Below are positions 33,666-41,739 of a stretch of 64,000 nt of DNA, piece by piece. The DNA is from Pseudogracilibacillus sp037071985 (GTDB lineage Bacteria > Bacillota > Bacilli > Bacillales > Amphibacillaceae), in NCBI RefSeq assembly GCF_037071985.1, contig NZ_JAXHDF010000005.1:186001-250000 (forward strand), in the 5' to 3' direction. Under the pieces are notes generated by a model that saw nothing but the letters and a program-made list of their open reading frames with translations, ran no database searches and was not told the origin of the DNA. Position numbers and translations under genes: made by a program. Positions within the stretch are counted from its first letter, which is position 1; the number at the start of each line of letters is the position of its first letter.

Positions 33666-33705
33666 TGAATCAGTCACTTTATTAAAACTTTCGTCCCATT
33701 ATCTC

Positions 33706-33734
33706 TTGCTTAAATAGGAATTTAGACGTAAGAT
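33706..33734 (+). promoter_or_regulatory. promoter of the transglycosylase gene
   Basis: TTGCTT (33706-33711) and TAAGAT (33729-33734) are 17 bases apart on the plus strand. The transcript would begin just before the short upstream frame at 33750. Confidence 0.55.
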
Positions 33735-33749
33735 AGAAGGAGAATCTAA

Positions 33750-33782
33750 ATGGGGCGTTTGTATGAATCAAATAAATACTAA
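33750..33782 (+). CDS. 10-codon upstream frame overlapping the transglycosylase start
   Basis: The best Shine-Dalgarno sequence here, AGAAGGAG, serves an ATG at 33750. That ATG opens a ten-codon frame (MGRLYESNKY) in another phase and ends at 33782, past the transglycosylase ATG at 33763. It may couple translation, or it may mark a sequencing indel at the true start. No protein evidence exists. Confidence 0.35.
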   Translation: MGRLYESNKY

Positions 33783-34458
33783 TTTTTTAAATCAAATAAT
33801 TGGGTTACATAACACAGATCCCGCTCAACAAGTATCTAATTCAACAAATGATTTTAGAGAACTTTTATTAGCAAAAATGCAACTAGCAATGCAATTAAGT
33901 AGTCAGTTGAATGGTTCTGATTCTAACATATTACCTTCTCCATTCATGTTTTCGCCTGAATATTTACCAGGGATGGAGCAACGTCAACGTTATTCAGCTT
34001 TTGAAACACCAATTCAGCAAGCTGTTTCTGCATACACTAATAATTCTGTAACTTACAACCCGGCATCGAATAATAGTAGTGTTCCACGTACAGAATATAA
34101 TGATATTATTCGAGCTGCTGCCGAAAAATATAACGTAGATGAAAAAATTATTCATGCGATTATTAAAACAGAGTCAAATTATAATCCGAACGTTAAAAGT
34201 CATGCCGGTGCTGCTGGACTAATGCAGTTAATGCCTTCGACCGCCAAAGAAGTCGGTGTTACAGATCGCTTTGATATTACTCAAAATATTTTTGGTGGTA
34301 CACGATATTTCAGTAATATGCTTAAGAAACATAATGGAAACCTCGAGTTGGCACTAGCATCTTACAATGCTGGACCAGGAAATGTTAAAAAATATGGTGG
34401 GGTCCCTCCATTTAAAGAAACACAAAATTATATACGTAAAATAATGAATTTAATCTAA
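33763..34458 (+). CDS. lytic transglycosylase (SLT domain)
   Basis: A 231-residue protein. The C-terminal half (about 113-231) is a soluble lytic transglycosylase/lysozyme-like domain with catalytic Glu137 in IIKTESNYNP, then GAAGLMQLMPSTAKEVG and LASYNAGPGNVKKYGG, all standard signatures. It cleaves the MurNAc-GlcNAc bond of peptidoglycan. The N-terminal 100 residues are Gln/Asn/Ser-rich and show no signal peptide, so export is unclear, as in Bacillus YjbJ-like proteins. Its own ATG has only GGGG in front and overlaps a ten-codon upstream frame. Confidence 0.9.
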   Translation: MNQINTNFLNQIIGLHNTDPAQQVSNSTNDFRELLLAKMQLAMQLSSQLNGSDSNILPSPFMFSPEYLPGMEQRQRYSAFETPIQQAVSAYTNNSVTYNPASNNSSVPRTEYNDIIRAAAEKYNVDEKIIHAIIKTESNYNPNVKSHAGAAGLMQLMPSTAKEVGVTDRFDITQNIFGGTRYFSNMLKKHNGNLELALASYNAGPGNVKKYGGVPPFKETQNYIRKIMNLI

Positions 34459-34493
34459 GGAAGCCTAACAATTAGAGCTCCCTTAGATTTTTT
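34453..34493 (+). terminator. intrinsic terminator of the transglycosylase gene
   Basis: ATCTAAGG (34453-34460) pairs with CCTTAGAT (34481-34488), followed by a T-run. The first arm overlaps the stop codon. Confidence 0.88.
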
Positions 34494-34562
34494 TATAATT
34501 TCCCAAAAACTAATCACAAATTACAATCAGTCTACTTCAGATGGAGAGGATATCCTTTATAT

Positions 34563-35798
34563 TTACTCTTTGAAAGTATGAGTGCCCTCCCATACAATTT
34601 CTCGATAATGTTCCCTATCTGTATCGCCTTCTGTATTTATACATAGAATACGTGAATCATTAGTAATCTCGAGTTCTTCCAAAATTTCCGTGCATTCATT
34701 ACTGACTAAATATTCTAAAAGTCCAATCGTTGTACAAGCTCCCGACTCTCCAGAGATTATTTTAGGATCATCCTTTAATGGATTACCTAGCACTCTCATT
34801 CCTAAAGCAGCGATACGGTCATCTAACGAAAAAGATGCAGTTGCATATTGGGATAAAAGTCGAAAAGCTCGGGTATTTGGAGCACCGCAACAGAGACCTG
34901 CCATAATGGAGTTTAAATCTCCTGTTACTATTTCCATATCTCCTTTTCCATTTGCGAATGAACGATAATAACAATTCGCTTCGTGAGGCTCGAGAAGTAT
35001 AATCATTGGCGCCTTTTCTCGATAAATTTCTGTAAAATATGCTGTAATACTCGCTGCAAAGGACCCTACCCCGGCTTGCAGGAAAATATGAGTAGGTGGA
35101 GATTCATCCATTACTTCCATCTCTTCCATCACTTCTTTTGCAATCGTTGCATAACCTTGCATAATCCAAAGCGGAATTTTCTCATACCCTTCCCAAGCCG
35201 TATCTTGTACCATGATCCAACCATTTTTTTCAGCCAAATCAGCACATAATTGTACCGTCTGATCATAGTTTACATCCGATATTTTAGATGTAGCTCCTTC
35301 ATTTTCAATCGCTTTTCTACGTGTTTCGGCGGAACCCTTCGGCAAATAAATAATTGCTTTTTGACCTAGTTCCCTTGCAGCCCAAGCTACTCCTTTTCCG
35401 TGATTTCCATCGGTCGCGGAAATAAACGTCAGCTGACCAAGCTGCTTTTTCACCTTTTCCGTTTGTAATTCAGAAAAAGATAATTCTTCTATCTCTTTGT
35501 TTAGTAGTTCTGCAACATATTTTCCAATTGCATAAATTCCGCCCAATACTTTAAATGCATTTAAACCGAAGCGAAATGATTCATCTTTTACTTTTAAATC
35601 AGCAATCCGAAAATGTTTTGCTAAGTTTGATAATGTAAACAAAGGAGTTTTTGAATATGACTCATGCGTTTTTTGAAAGGTATATACTTTATCAATCATA
35701 CGCTCTGAAAAATCACTTAGTTCACTCTCATTATAAGAAGAAGAAAACAGATTGTTTTTTACTAAATTTAATTTTGGTTGTGTACTTTTGTTATCCAT
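34563..35798 (-). CDS. dpaL: diaminopropionate ammonia-lyase
   Basis: A 411-residue fold-type II PLP enzyme (YgeX type), counted from the ATG at 35798 behind AGGGGGA. The PLP lysine lies in RFGLNAFKVLGG (Lys83), the substrate loop in SATDGNHGKGVAWAA, and the phosphate-binding loop in AGVGSFAASITAYF. It converts 2,3-diaminopropionate to pyruvate and two ammonia. No partner genes for a catabolic pathway are adjacent, and it interrupts a conserved housekeeping order, so it may be an acquired or relocated gene. Confidence 0.9.
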   Translation of the reverse strand: MDNKSTQPKLNLVKNNLFSSSYNESELSDFSERMIDKVYTFQKTHESYSKTPLFTLSNLAKHFRIADLKVKDESFRFGLNAFKVLGGIYAIGKYVAELLNKEIEELSFSELQTEKVKKQLGQLTFISATDGNHGKGVAWAARELGQKAIIYLPKGSAETRRKAIENEGATSKISDVNYDQTVQLCADLAEKNGWIMVQDTAWEGYEKIPLWIMQGYATIAKEVMEEMEVMDESPPTHIFLQAGVGSFAASITAYFTEIYREKAPMIILLEPHEANCYYRSFANGKGDMEIVTGDLNSIMAGLCCGAPNTRAFRLLSQYATASFSLDDRIAALGMRVLGNPLKDDPKIISGESGACTTIGLLEYLVSNECTEILEELEITNDSRILCINTEGDTDREHYREIVWEGTHTFKE

Positions 35799-35816
35799 TA
35801 TATATCCCCCTAAATA

Positions 35817-35862
35817 AAAAAACATCGTTCATTTATGTTGCTCTATAAACAAACGATGTTTT
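35817..35862 (-). terminator. intrinsic terminator of the M42 peptidase gene
   Basis: AACATCGTT (35821-35829) pairs with AACGATGTT (35852-35860), with a seven-T run on the minus strand. It lies between the peptidase stop and dpaL. Confidence 0.9.
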
Positions 35863-35870
35863 GATAAAAT

Positions 35871-36956
35871 TTATGCTAATCGGATAGATTCTAGTTTCTT
35901 TTGATCTATTTTTTTAATAACCTCTACGATTAGTTTAACAGCATTTTCAAAGTCATCCCGATGAAGCATTGCAGCATGAGAATGGATATATCGAGTTGCA
36001 ATCGTAATTGATAGTGCTGGAACACCGTCGGCGGTTAAATGAATTGCTCCCGAATCTGTGCCTCCGCCTGCCATCAATGAATATTGGAATGGAATCTCTT
36101 TTTCTTCCGCTGTTTCAATGACTAAATCACGTACACCTTTATGCGAAATCATGGAAGCATCATATAATATAATTTGTGGTCCTTTTCCGAGTTTACTGTC
36201 TGCATCTTTATCCGAAATACCTGGTGTGTCACCTGCTATTCCTACATCTACACCAAAAGCTATATCTGGTTTAATCAGATGGGCTGATGTTTTCGCTCCA
36301 CGTAAACCTACTTCTTCTTGAATTGTTCCAACGCCGTAAACAATATTTGGATGTTCCTCATTTTGTAACTTTTTTAACACATCAATTGCAATTGCACAAC
36401 CAATTCGGTTATCCCATGCTTTTGCTAATAGCATTTTTTCATTTTTCATCTGTGTGAACTCAAAATAAGGGACGACTGAATCACCCGGTCGGACACCAAA
36501 TTTTTCTGCTTCTTCTTTACTAGAAGCACCAATATCGATAAACATATCTTTTATTTCTACTGGTTTCTTTCGTTCTTCTGCTGAAAGAATATGAGGTGGT
36601 TTGGAGCCTATAACTCCTGTTACATCTCCATCTTTTGTCATGATTGTGACTCGTTGGGCAAGCATTACTTGATTCCACCAACCGCCAATTGTTTGAAAAT
36701 ATACAAATCCATTTTTATCGATTCTTGTTACCATAAAACCTACTTCATCAAGATGTCCCGCTACCATTATTTTCGGTCCATTTTCTTGCCCGGCTTTTTT
36801 TGCAATGAGACTACCTAAATGATCTGTAAAAACTTCATCGGCATATGGTTTAATATATTTCTCCATGACGTCCCGAGCTTCTTTTTCATGTCCCGAAATT
36901 GCATTTGCATCTGTTAAATCTTTTAGCATGGTTAAAGTTGGATCCAAATTTGACAT
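35871..36956 (-). CDS. ysdC: M42-family metallo-aminopeptidase
   Basis: A 361-residue peptidase, counted from the ATG at 36956 (GAGGAGG eleven bases before), equal in length to Bacillus YsdC. Two-metal site signatures are visible: AGHLDEVGFMV (His and Asp), AKAWDNRIGCA, GTIQEEVGLRGA (catalytic Glu-Glu), VDVGIAGDTPG and the late His in IHSHAAMLH. It removes N-terminal residues from peptides and may form a dodecameric shell as in TET peptidases. Related members were once annotated as endoglucanases (FrvX/CelM). Confidence 0.93.
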   Translation of the reverse strand: MSNLDPTLTMLKDLTDANAISGHEKEARDVMEKYIKPYADEVFTDHLGSLIAKKAGQENGPKIMVAGHLDEVGFMVTRIDKNGFVYFQTIGGWWNQVMLAQRVTIMTKDGDVTGVIGSKPPHILSAEERKKPVEIKDMFIDIGASSKEEAEKFGVRPGDSVVPYFEFTQMKNEKMLLAKAWDNRIGCAIAIDVLKKLQNEEHPNIVYGVGTIQEEVGLRGAKTSAHLIKPDIAFGVDVGIAGDTPGISDKDADSKLGKGPQIILYDASMISHKGVRDLVIETAEEKEIPFQYSLMAGGGTDSGAIHLTADGVPALSITIATRYIHSHAAMLHRDDFENAVKLIVEVIKKIDQKKLESIRLA

Positions 36957-36976
36957 ACGTATCAAGTCCTCCTCAT

Positions 36977-37462
36977 TTAATAGCCTTGCTCCTGTCTCAC
37001 ATAGTTTATCTCATTTTTTTTATGATATGCTTCTTGGATATCCGCTTCTGTAAATCCCAATAAGTTAGCTAAGTGTAGATATTCCTTAAACATTTTCATA
37101 TAGTTTTCTTTTGTTTGATTTTTATAAAATTCTAAGCAAGTTTGAAAAACATAGTTAAATTGCATTGTTTCTTTAGAATATGTAGTTGAGCACTCAATTT
37201 CGGAAAACTCAAATCCTTTATAAAGCCCAAGCGATAATAAAAAATGAATATTATCAACGTACTCCTCTAATATGATTGAGGCATCGGATTTGTCTTTTTT
37301 ACTCCAAAATTTAAAACATCTTGTTTCATTTGCCAGCTCTCCCAGCTCAACAAGTAATGCTAAAAATCTTTCTTCAAATAGATCTTTCTCAGCAAGATGG
37401 TGATTTCGAAAAATATATTCGTCAAGATTTTTCTGCATAGAAAATAGTGTGTCCCATTTCAC
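36977..37462 (-). CDS. dimeric all-alpha dUTP diphosphatase
   Basis: A 161-residue protein of the MazG-like dimeric dUTPase family. I use the GTG at 37462, because GGGGGA is seven bases upstream and the product then begins MKWDTLFSMQKNLDEYI like its relatives. The metal-binding helices show ELGELANETRCFKFWS and EEYVDNIHFLLSLG. It hydrolyses dUTP to dUMP and pyrophosphate, keeping uracil out of DNA and feeding thymidylate synthesis. It precedes the M42 peptidase by 20 bases. Confidence 0.85.
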   Translation of the reverse strand: MKWDTLFSMQKNLDEYIFRNHHLAEKDLFEERFLALLVELGELANETRCFKFWSKKDKSDASIILEEYVDNIHFLLSLGLYKGFEFSEIECSTTYSKETMQFNYVFQTCLEFYKNQTKENYMKMFKEYLHLANLLGFTEADIQEAYHKKNEINYVRQEQGY

Positions 37463-37780
37463 TGGATATTCCCCCTGTTCTATTCTCATTGTAACATTAA
37501 ATTTGACAATTTATCTAACGATTTATATAGGAAAAGGAAGATTGATACGAAATAAATAGGAATATGTTAAATCCAAAACCTAAATTTACTTATCAAGTAT
37601 AAAAAATCTAGTTTCTTCTTCAATTATTTTTCAAGCCTTCTAATCTTTATGACTGTTTGTCCTTATCTACTTCAGTATCATCAAATTTTATTTTTCGATC
37701 TAAATATAGTCAACGATTCTAAAAATACTTTTCATTTCAAATTTGTTTATGCAGAATAATTATCATAAAAGATAACTATA
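37463..37780. other. intergenic stretch without recognisable gene
   Basis: This AT-rich gap of about 318 bases lies between the dUTPase start and the rplT terminator. A plus-strand TTGACA at 37503-37508 with a TATAGG 17 bases on resembles a promoter but faces into the rplT terminator and no gene. No open frame with a ribosome binding site was found. Confidence 0.5.
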
Positions 37781-37825
37781 AAAAAGAGGATACAGTGCTC
37801 ATCTAGTGAACACAATATCCTCTTA
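37781..37825 (-). terminator. intrinsic terminator of infC-rpmI-rplT
   Basis: AAGAGGATA (37784-37792) pairs with TATCCTCTT (37816-37824) around a 23-base loop. A T-run follows on the minus strand. Confidence 0.9.
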
Positions 37826-37846
37826 TTAGTCAATTTGGCTTTTAAA

Positions 37847-38203
37847 TTATTTAAGTGCTGTTTTTGCTTGATCAACAAGTGCTGTGAATGCTTTTTCGTC
37901 GTTAATAGCAAGATCCGAAAGCATTTTACGGTTGATATCAACTCCAGCAACTTTTAAACCATGCATTAATTTGCTGTAAGAAATATCATTTAAACGAGCA
38001 GCAGCATTAATACGTGCGATCCATAATTTACGGAATTCACGCTTTCTTTGTCTACGGTCACGGTAAGCATACTGACCTGATTTCATTACTTGCTGTTTAG
38101 CTGTTTTAAATAATTTATGTTTTGAACCATAATATCCTTTTGATAATTTCAACACACGTTTACGTCTTGCACGTGTAACTGTTCCACCTTTAACTCGTGG
38201 CAT
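37847..38203 (-). CDS. rplT: 50S ribosomal protein L20
   Basis: A 118-residue protein beginning MPRVKGGTVTRARRKRVLKL, the canonical L20 start; the ATG two codons upstream is too near the AGGAGG. L20 binds 23S rRNA early in 50S assembly. In bacilli it also represses its own operon by binding the infC leader. It is the last gene of infC-rpmI-rplT. Confidence 0.98.
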   Translation of the reverse strand: MPRVKGGTVTRARRKRVLKLSKGYYGSKHKLFKTAKQQVMKSGQYAYRDRRQRKREFRKLWIARINAAARLNDISYSKLMHGLKVAGVDINRKMLSDLAINDEKAFTALVDQAKTALK

Positions 38204-38251
38204 TGTCATTACCTCCTAAAGTACAAATCAAATTTTCTGTAGTTATTATTC

Positions 38252-38446
38252 TTATCTTGGTAGCATTTGGTCAATACGCTTTTGGTCGCCTTTTGATACC
38301 ATTGCTGATTTACGTAATTTACGTTTCTGCTTTTGTGACTTATTAGCAAATAAGTGGCTTGTGTAGCCTTGAGCACGTTTTAGCTTACCAGAAGCTGTTC
38401 GTTTAAAACGTTTTTGTGTTCCTTTATGTGTTTTCATTTTTGCCAT
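38252..38446 (-). CDS. rpmI: 50S ribosomal protein L35
   Basis: A 64-residue, very basic protein with the L35 signature KMKTHKGTQKRFKRTASGKLKR and YTSHLFANKSQKQKRKLRK. It is a small 50S component. It lies 39 bases after infC and 48 before rplT, the standard order. Confidence 0.98.
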   Translation of the reverse strand: MAKMKTHKGTQKRFKRTASGKLKRAQGYTSHLFANKSQKQKRKLRKSAMVSKGDQKRIDQMLPR

Positions 38447-38485
38447 CGTTCTTGTTCCTCCCTCTATTACAATGAAACTAATGTT

Positions 38486-39001
38486 TTATTTGTCCGCTGT
38501 TGGTGCAAGCATCATAAACATTTGGCGACCTTCCATTTTTGCCTTTGATTCAACGGAAGCAATATCTTTTACTTCTTCAGCCAATCTGTCTAAAACTTCT
38601 TGTCCAAGTTCCTTATGAGTGATTGCACGTCCTCTGAATCGAACAGAAGCCTTTACCTTGTCACCATTTTCAATAAATTTACGAGCATTTCTTAATTTCG
38701 TATTAAAGTCATGATCACCAATTCCTGGTGAAAATCGTACTTCTTTTACATTAATAACACGCTGTTTTTTACGTGCTTCTTTGTCTTTCTTTTGTTGCTC
38801 ATAACGATATTTACCGTAGTCCATAATTCGGCAAACTGGCGGTTTAGCTCCTGGAGCTACCAAAACTAAATCCAGATTTCTCGTCTGAGCAATTTTCAAC
38901 GCTTCATCACGAGACTTGACTCCAAGTTGATCGCCATTCGCATCAATTAGACGTACTTCTCTTGCACGAATCGTTTCATTAACATTCATTTCCTTGCTAA
39001 T
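38486..39001 (-). CDS. infC: translation initiation factor IF-3
   Basis: A 171-residue factor with the N-terminal domain (NETIRAREVRLIDANGDQLG), a basic linker (YEQQKKDKEARKKQ) and the C-terminal domain (RFRGRAITHKELGQEVL). It binds the 30S subunit and checks the start codon. I place the start at ATT (38999-39001). CGGAGGTGG is well spaced from it, and ISKEMNVNE aligns with Bacillus IF-3, while the in-frame ATG four codons later has a poorer site. An AUU start is the known device by which IF-3 limits its own synthesis. Confidence 0.95.
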   Translation of the reverse strand: MSKEMNVNETIRAREVRLIDANGDQLGVKSRDEALKIAQTRNLDLVLVAPGAKPPVCRIMDYGKYRYEQQKKDKEARKKQRVINVKEVRFSPGIGDHDFNTKLRNARKFIENGDKVKASVRFRGRAITHKELGQEVLDRLAEEVKDIASVESKAKMEGRQMFMMLAPTADK

Positions 39002-39211
39002 ATCTAGCCACCTCCGAAAATTTTTGATCCGCTATGACAAGATGCTGAGCTTTACAAAATAAAAAATGTGGGCACACGAATGCACCCACATGTCTCTCAT
39101 ATTGTAGAAAGATTTAAGTAACCAGCCAACTGCCTATCAAAAGCGTTAGTCAGGTGAGAAGCGGGTGCTCCTACTTGTCTTTAGATCATCATATAAATTA
39201 TTCCATTTAAC
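39002..39211 (-). ncRNA. infC-rpmI-rplT leader (L20-type attenuator)
   Basis: The minus-strand leader of about 210 bases contains a hairpin ATGTGGG/CCCACAT (about 39066-39090) followed by TTTTTTATTTTG, an intrinsic terminator lying before infC. Upstream is a folded segment with CACCCGCTTCTCACC and GGCAGTTGGCTGG. Position and layout match the Bacillus L20 leader, in which L20 binding promotes termination. Confidence 0.8.
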
Positions 39212-39217
39212 TACCAT

Positions 39218-39246
39218 AGTTTATCATGCTGTAAACTAGTTGTCAA
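39218..39246 (-). promoter_or_regulatory. infC operon promoter
   Basis: A perfect TTGACA (39241-39246) and TAAACT (39218-39223) are 17 bases apart on the minus strand, just upstream of the leader. The stretch 39247-39390 between this and the thrS terminator shows nothing recognisable. Confidence 0.8.
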
Positions 39247-39390
39247 ATTAAACGTGAATGTTTGAATCTAATTTATTATAAAGCACATAAAATCAAAATA
39301 CAACTATATTCAAGATTTCGATTCGAGTAAAAAATAACTTTATTACTCAATGAATTAATGATTTCGTAGAGGAGCTTAAAATTGAATAAG

Positions 39391-39434
39391 ACAAAACCGA
39401 TAAACTAGCTATTTAGAAAAACTAATTTATCGGT
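39391..39434 (-). terminator. intrinsic terminator of thrS
   Basis: ACCGATAAACTAG (39396-39408) pairs with CTAATTTATCGGT (39422-39434), and TTTTGTC follows on the minus strand. Confidence 0.88.
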
Positions 39435-39444
39435 CGTTCCTTCA

Positions 39445-41382
39445 TTATTTATGTCCAGTTTTATCTGCGATCTCTTTTTCAATAACTTCTAAAAACGTAT
39501 TAAGTGGTACAGATTCACTCTTTTTCTCACCGTATCTTCGAACATTTACACTATTAGCCTCAATTTCCTTGTCACCGATAACTAAGGCAAATGGGATTTT
39601 CTTTGTTTGAGCTTCTCGAATTTTATACCCTATTTTTTCATCACGCACATCTACTTCTACTCTAACCCCATTTTGTTGTAATTTATCGGCTACCTCATTT
39701 GCATAGTCTAAATGCACAGTTGGAGATACTGGAATAACTTGTACTTGTACTGGTGCTAACCAAGTTGGAAATGCTCCCTTATACTCTTCGATTAAATATG
39801 CAACAAACCGTTCCATCGTAGAAACTACTCCGCGGTGAATGACAACCGGACGATGGTGTTTTCCATCTTCTCCAATATAAGATAAATCAAATCGGTCTGC
39901 AACCTGGTAGTCAAGCTGCACAGTGGATAACGTTTCATCATGACCAAGTGCAGTTTTTACCTGTACATCAAGCTTAGGACCATAAAATGCCGCTTCTCCG
40001 ATCGCTTCTACATATGGGAGATCAAGCTCATCCATTGTTTCTTTTAAAACAGCTTGAGCAGTTTCCCACATCTCGTCATTATCAATATATTTTTCTTTAT
40101 CTTCTGGGTCCCGATAAGAAAGCCTGAAATAATAATCTTCAATCGCAAAGTCTTTATACACATGCTCAATCAATTTTACAACTCGGATAAATTCATCTTT
40201 TAATTGATCTGGACGGCAGAAAATATGGGCATCGTTCAATGTCATTCCACGAACACGTTGCAAACCAGCAAGCGCTCCGGACATCTCGTATCGATGCATC
40301 ATCCCCAATTCAGCTATACGAACCGGTAAGTTTCGATAACTGTACAGTTGATTTTTATAAACCATCATATGATGTGGACAGTTCATTGGACGTAAAAACA
40401 GTTCTTCATTATCCATCTTCATAACCGGAAACATGTCATCTTGATAGTGATCGTAATGTCCGCTTGTTTTATATAATTCAGCACTCCCAAGTACTGGTGT
40501 ATACACATGGTTATAACCAAGCTTTTCTTCTAAATCAACAATATAGCGCTCAATAATTCGACGTATTGTCGCTCCGCTCGGAAGCCAAATTGGTAATCCT
40601 TGCCCTACTTTTTGAGAAACAGTAAAGAGTTCCAATTCTTTTCCTAAACGTCGATGATCTCTTTCCTTTCTTTCTTCAAGAATTCGTAAATAATCCTTTA
40701 ACTCTGATTCTTTCTCAAAAGCAGTTCCATAAATTCGTTGTAATTGCTTGTTTTTACTGTCTCCACGCCAGTAAGCACCGGAAATACTTAATAATTTGAA
40801 TGCTTTAATTTTACTTGTTGAAGGGACATGGACGCCTCGACAAAGGTCAAAAAATTCACCTTGTGTATAAATAGTAATCGGCTCACCTTCAGGGATATCG
40901 TCAATTAATTCAATTTTTAAATCGTCACCAATTTCGTTAAACATTTCTTTTGCTTTTTCTCGAGATACTTCAGTTCGAACAATATCCAAATTCTCATCAA
41001 TAATCCGTTGCATTTCTTTTTCAATTTTAGGTAAATCCTCTGGAGTAATTGACTCTTCCATGTCAATATCGTAATAAAAGCCTTCTTCAATTACCGGTCC
41101 CACACCAAATTTTACATTTTTATACAGTCGTTTAATTGCTTGCGCCAATGTATGTGCAGTTGAATGACGCATGATGTCAATACCTTCTTTATCCTTATAA
41201 GTAATAATTTCCAAGTCTCCACCATCTTCAAGTGGGCGTCGAAGATCTAATACATTGCCATTTAATTTAATTGCTAGTGCTTGTCTTCTTAAGCCAGGAG
41301 AAATGGACTGAGCGATGTCTTCGCCTAAAATTCCTTTTTCAAACTCTTTTTGATTCCCATCTGGGAAAGTTATCATAATCAT
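39445..41382 (-). CDS. thrS: threonine--tRNA ligase
   Basis: A 645-residue class II synthetase, counted from the ATG at 41382 with AGGAG seven bases before. Domains in order are TGS (about 1-62), the editing domain with HSTAHTLAQAIKRLY and HVPSTSKIKAFKL (about 63-230), the catalytic core with zinc-binding MNCPHHMMVYK and motif 2 RIAELGMMHRYEMSGALAGL, and the anticodon-binding domain (about 540-645). It charges tRNA-Thr and clears Ser-tRNA-Thr. Control is by the T-box leader upstream. Confidence 0.98.
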   Translation of the reverse strand: MIMITFPDGNQKEFEKGILGEDIAQSISPGLRRQALAIKLNGNVLDLRRPLEDGGDLEIITYKDKEGIDIMRHSTAHTLAQAIKRLYKNVKFGVGPVIEEGFYYDIDMEESITPEDLPKIEKEMQRIIDENLDIVRTEVSREKAKEMFNEIGDDLKIELIDDIPEGEPITIYTQGEFFDLCRGVHVPSTSKIKAFKLLSISGAYWRGDSKNKQLQRIYGTAFEKESELKDYLRILEERKERDHRRLGKELELFTVSQKVGQGLPIWLPSGATIRRIIERYIVDLEEKLGYNHVYTPVLGSAELYKTSGHYDHYQDDMFPVMKMDNEELFLRPMNCPHHMMVYKNQLYSYRNLPVRIAELGMMHRYEMSGALAGLQRVRGMTLNDAHIFCRPDQLKDEFIRVVKLIEHVYKDFAIEDYYFRLSYRDPEDKEKYIDNDEMWETAQAVLKETMDELDLPYVEAIGEAAFYGPKLDVQVKTALGHDETLSTVQLDYQVADRFDLSYIGEDGKHHRPVVIHRGVVSTMERFVAYLIEEYKGAFPTWLAPVQVQVIPVSPTVHLDYANEVADKLQQNGVRVEVDVRDEKIGYKIREAQTKKIPFALVIGDKEIEANSVNVRRYGEKKSESVPLNTFLEVIEKEIADKTGHK

Positions 41383-41404
41383 ACGAACACTCCTATATAT
41401 ATTT

Positions 41405-41704
41405 TTTTCCAAATTAAAAAACACTCATCCCTATACTAAAGGGACGAGTGTTAGCACGCGTGGTTCCACCCTCATTTTCGATTTCTTAAACGCTATTATT
41501 GCGTTTATAAATACACTAAAATGATTCGACTTCATTGTTCCTTAACGCGGATAGTCGCTACAATATACTATTATTTCCATCGTAGAGTTCTAAGGTGGTA
41601 ATTATTTGAGCAAATATTAGAAGCTTTCAGCCATTGACTTCTTTCTCTTTCTATCGCTTAGTAAATAATTATGTCCTTTTCATCACTTTACCTATTATTT
41701 TGTA
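41405..41704 (-). ncRNA. T-box leader of thrS
   Basis: The minus strand shows the T-box core AGGGTGGAACCACGCG (41457-41472). It is followed by terminator arms AACACTCGTCCC and GGGATGAGTGTT and a T-run (about 41411-41420). An ACC triplet at 41594-41596 or 41597-41599, read on the minus strand, is the probable Thr specifier. Confidence 0.93.
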
Positions 41705-41710
41705 AAATAC

Positions 41711-41739
41711 ATTATAACAAGATTTATGTATAATGGCAA
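41711..41739 (-). promoter_or_regulatory. thrS promoter
   Basis: TTGCCA (41734-41739) and TATAAT (41711-41716) are 17 bases apart on the minus strand, immediately after the ytxC stop codon and before the T-box leader. Confidence 0.8.

Noticed and set aside
37503..37531. Plus-strand TTGACA / TATAGG promoter-like pair
   Set aside because: It faces only the end of rplT and its terminator, and no gene lies downstream; probably chance in AT-rich DNA.
37747..37950. Minus-strand frame over the end of rplT and its terminator
   Set aside because: Overlaps rplT in another phase and runs through the terminator hairpin; no ribosome binding site.
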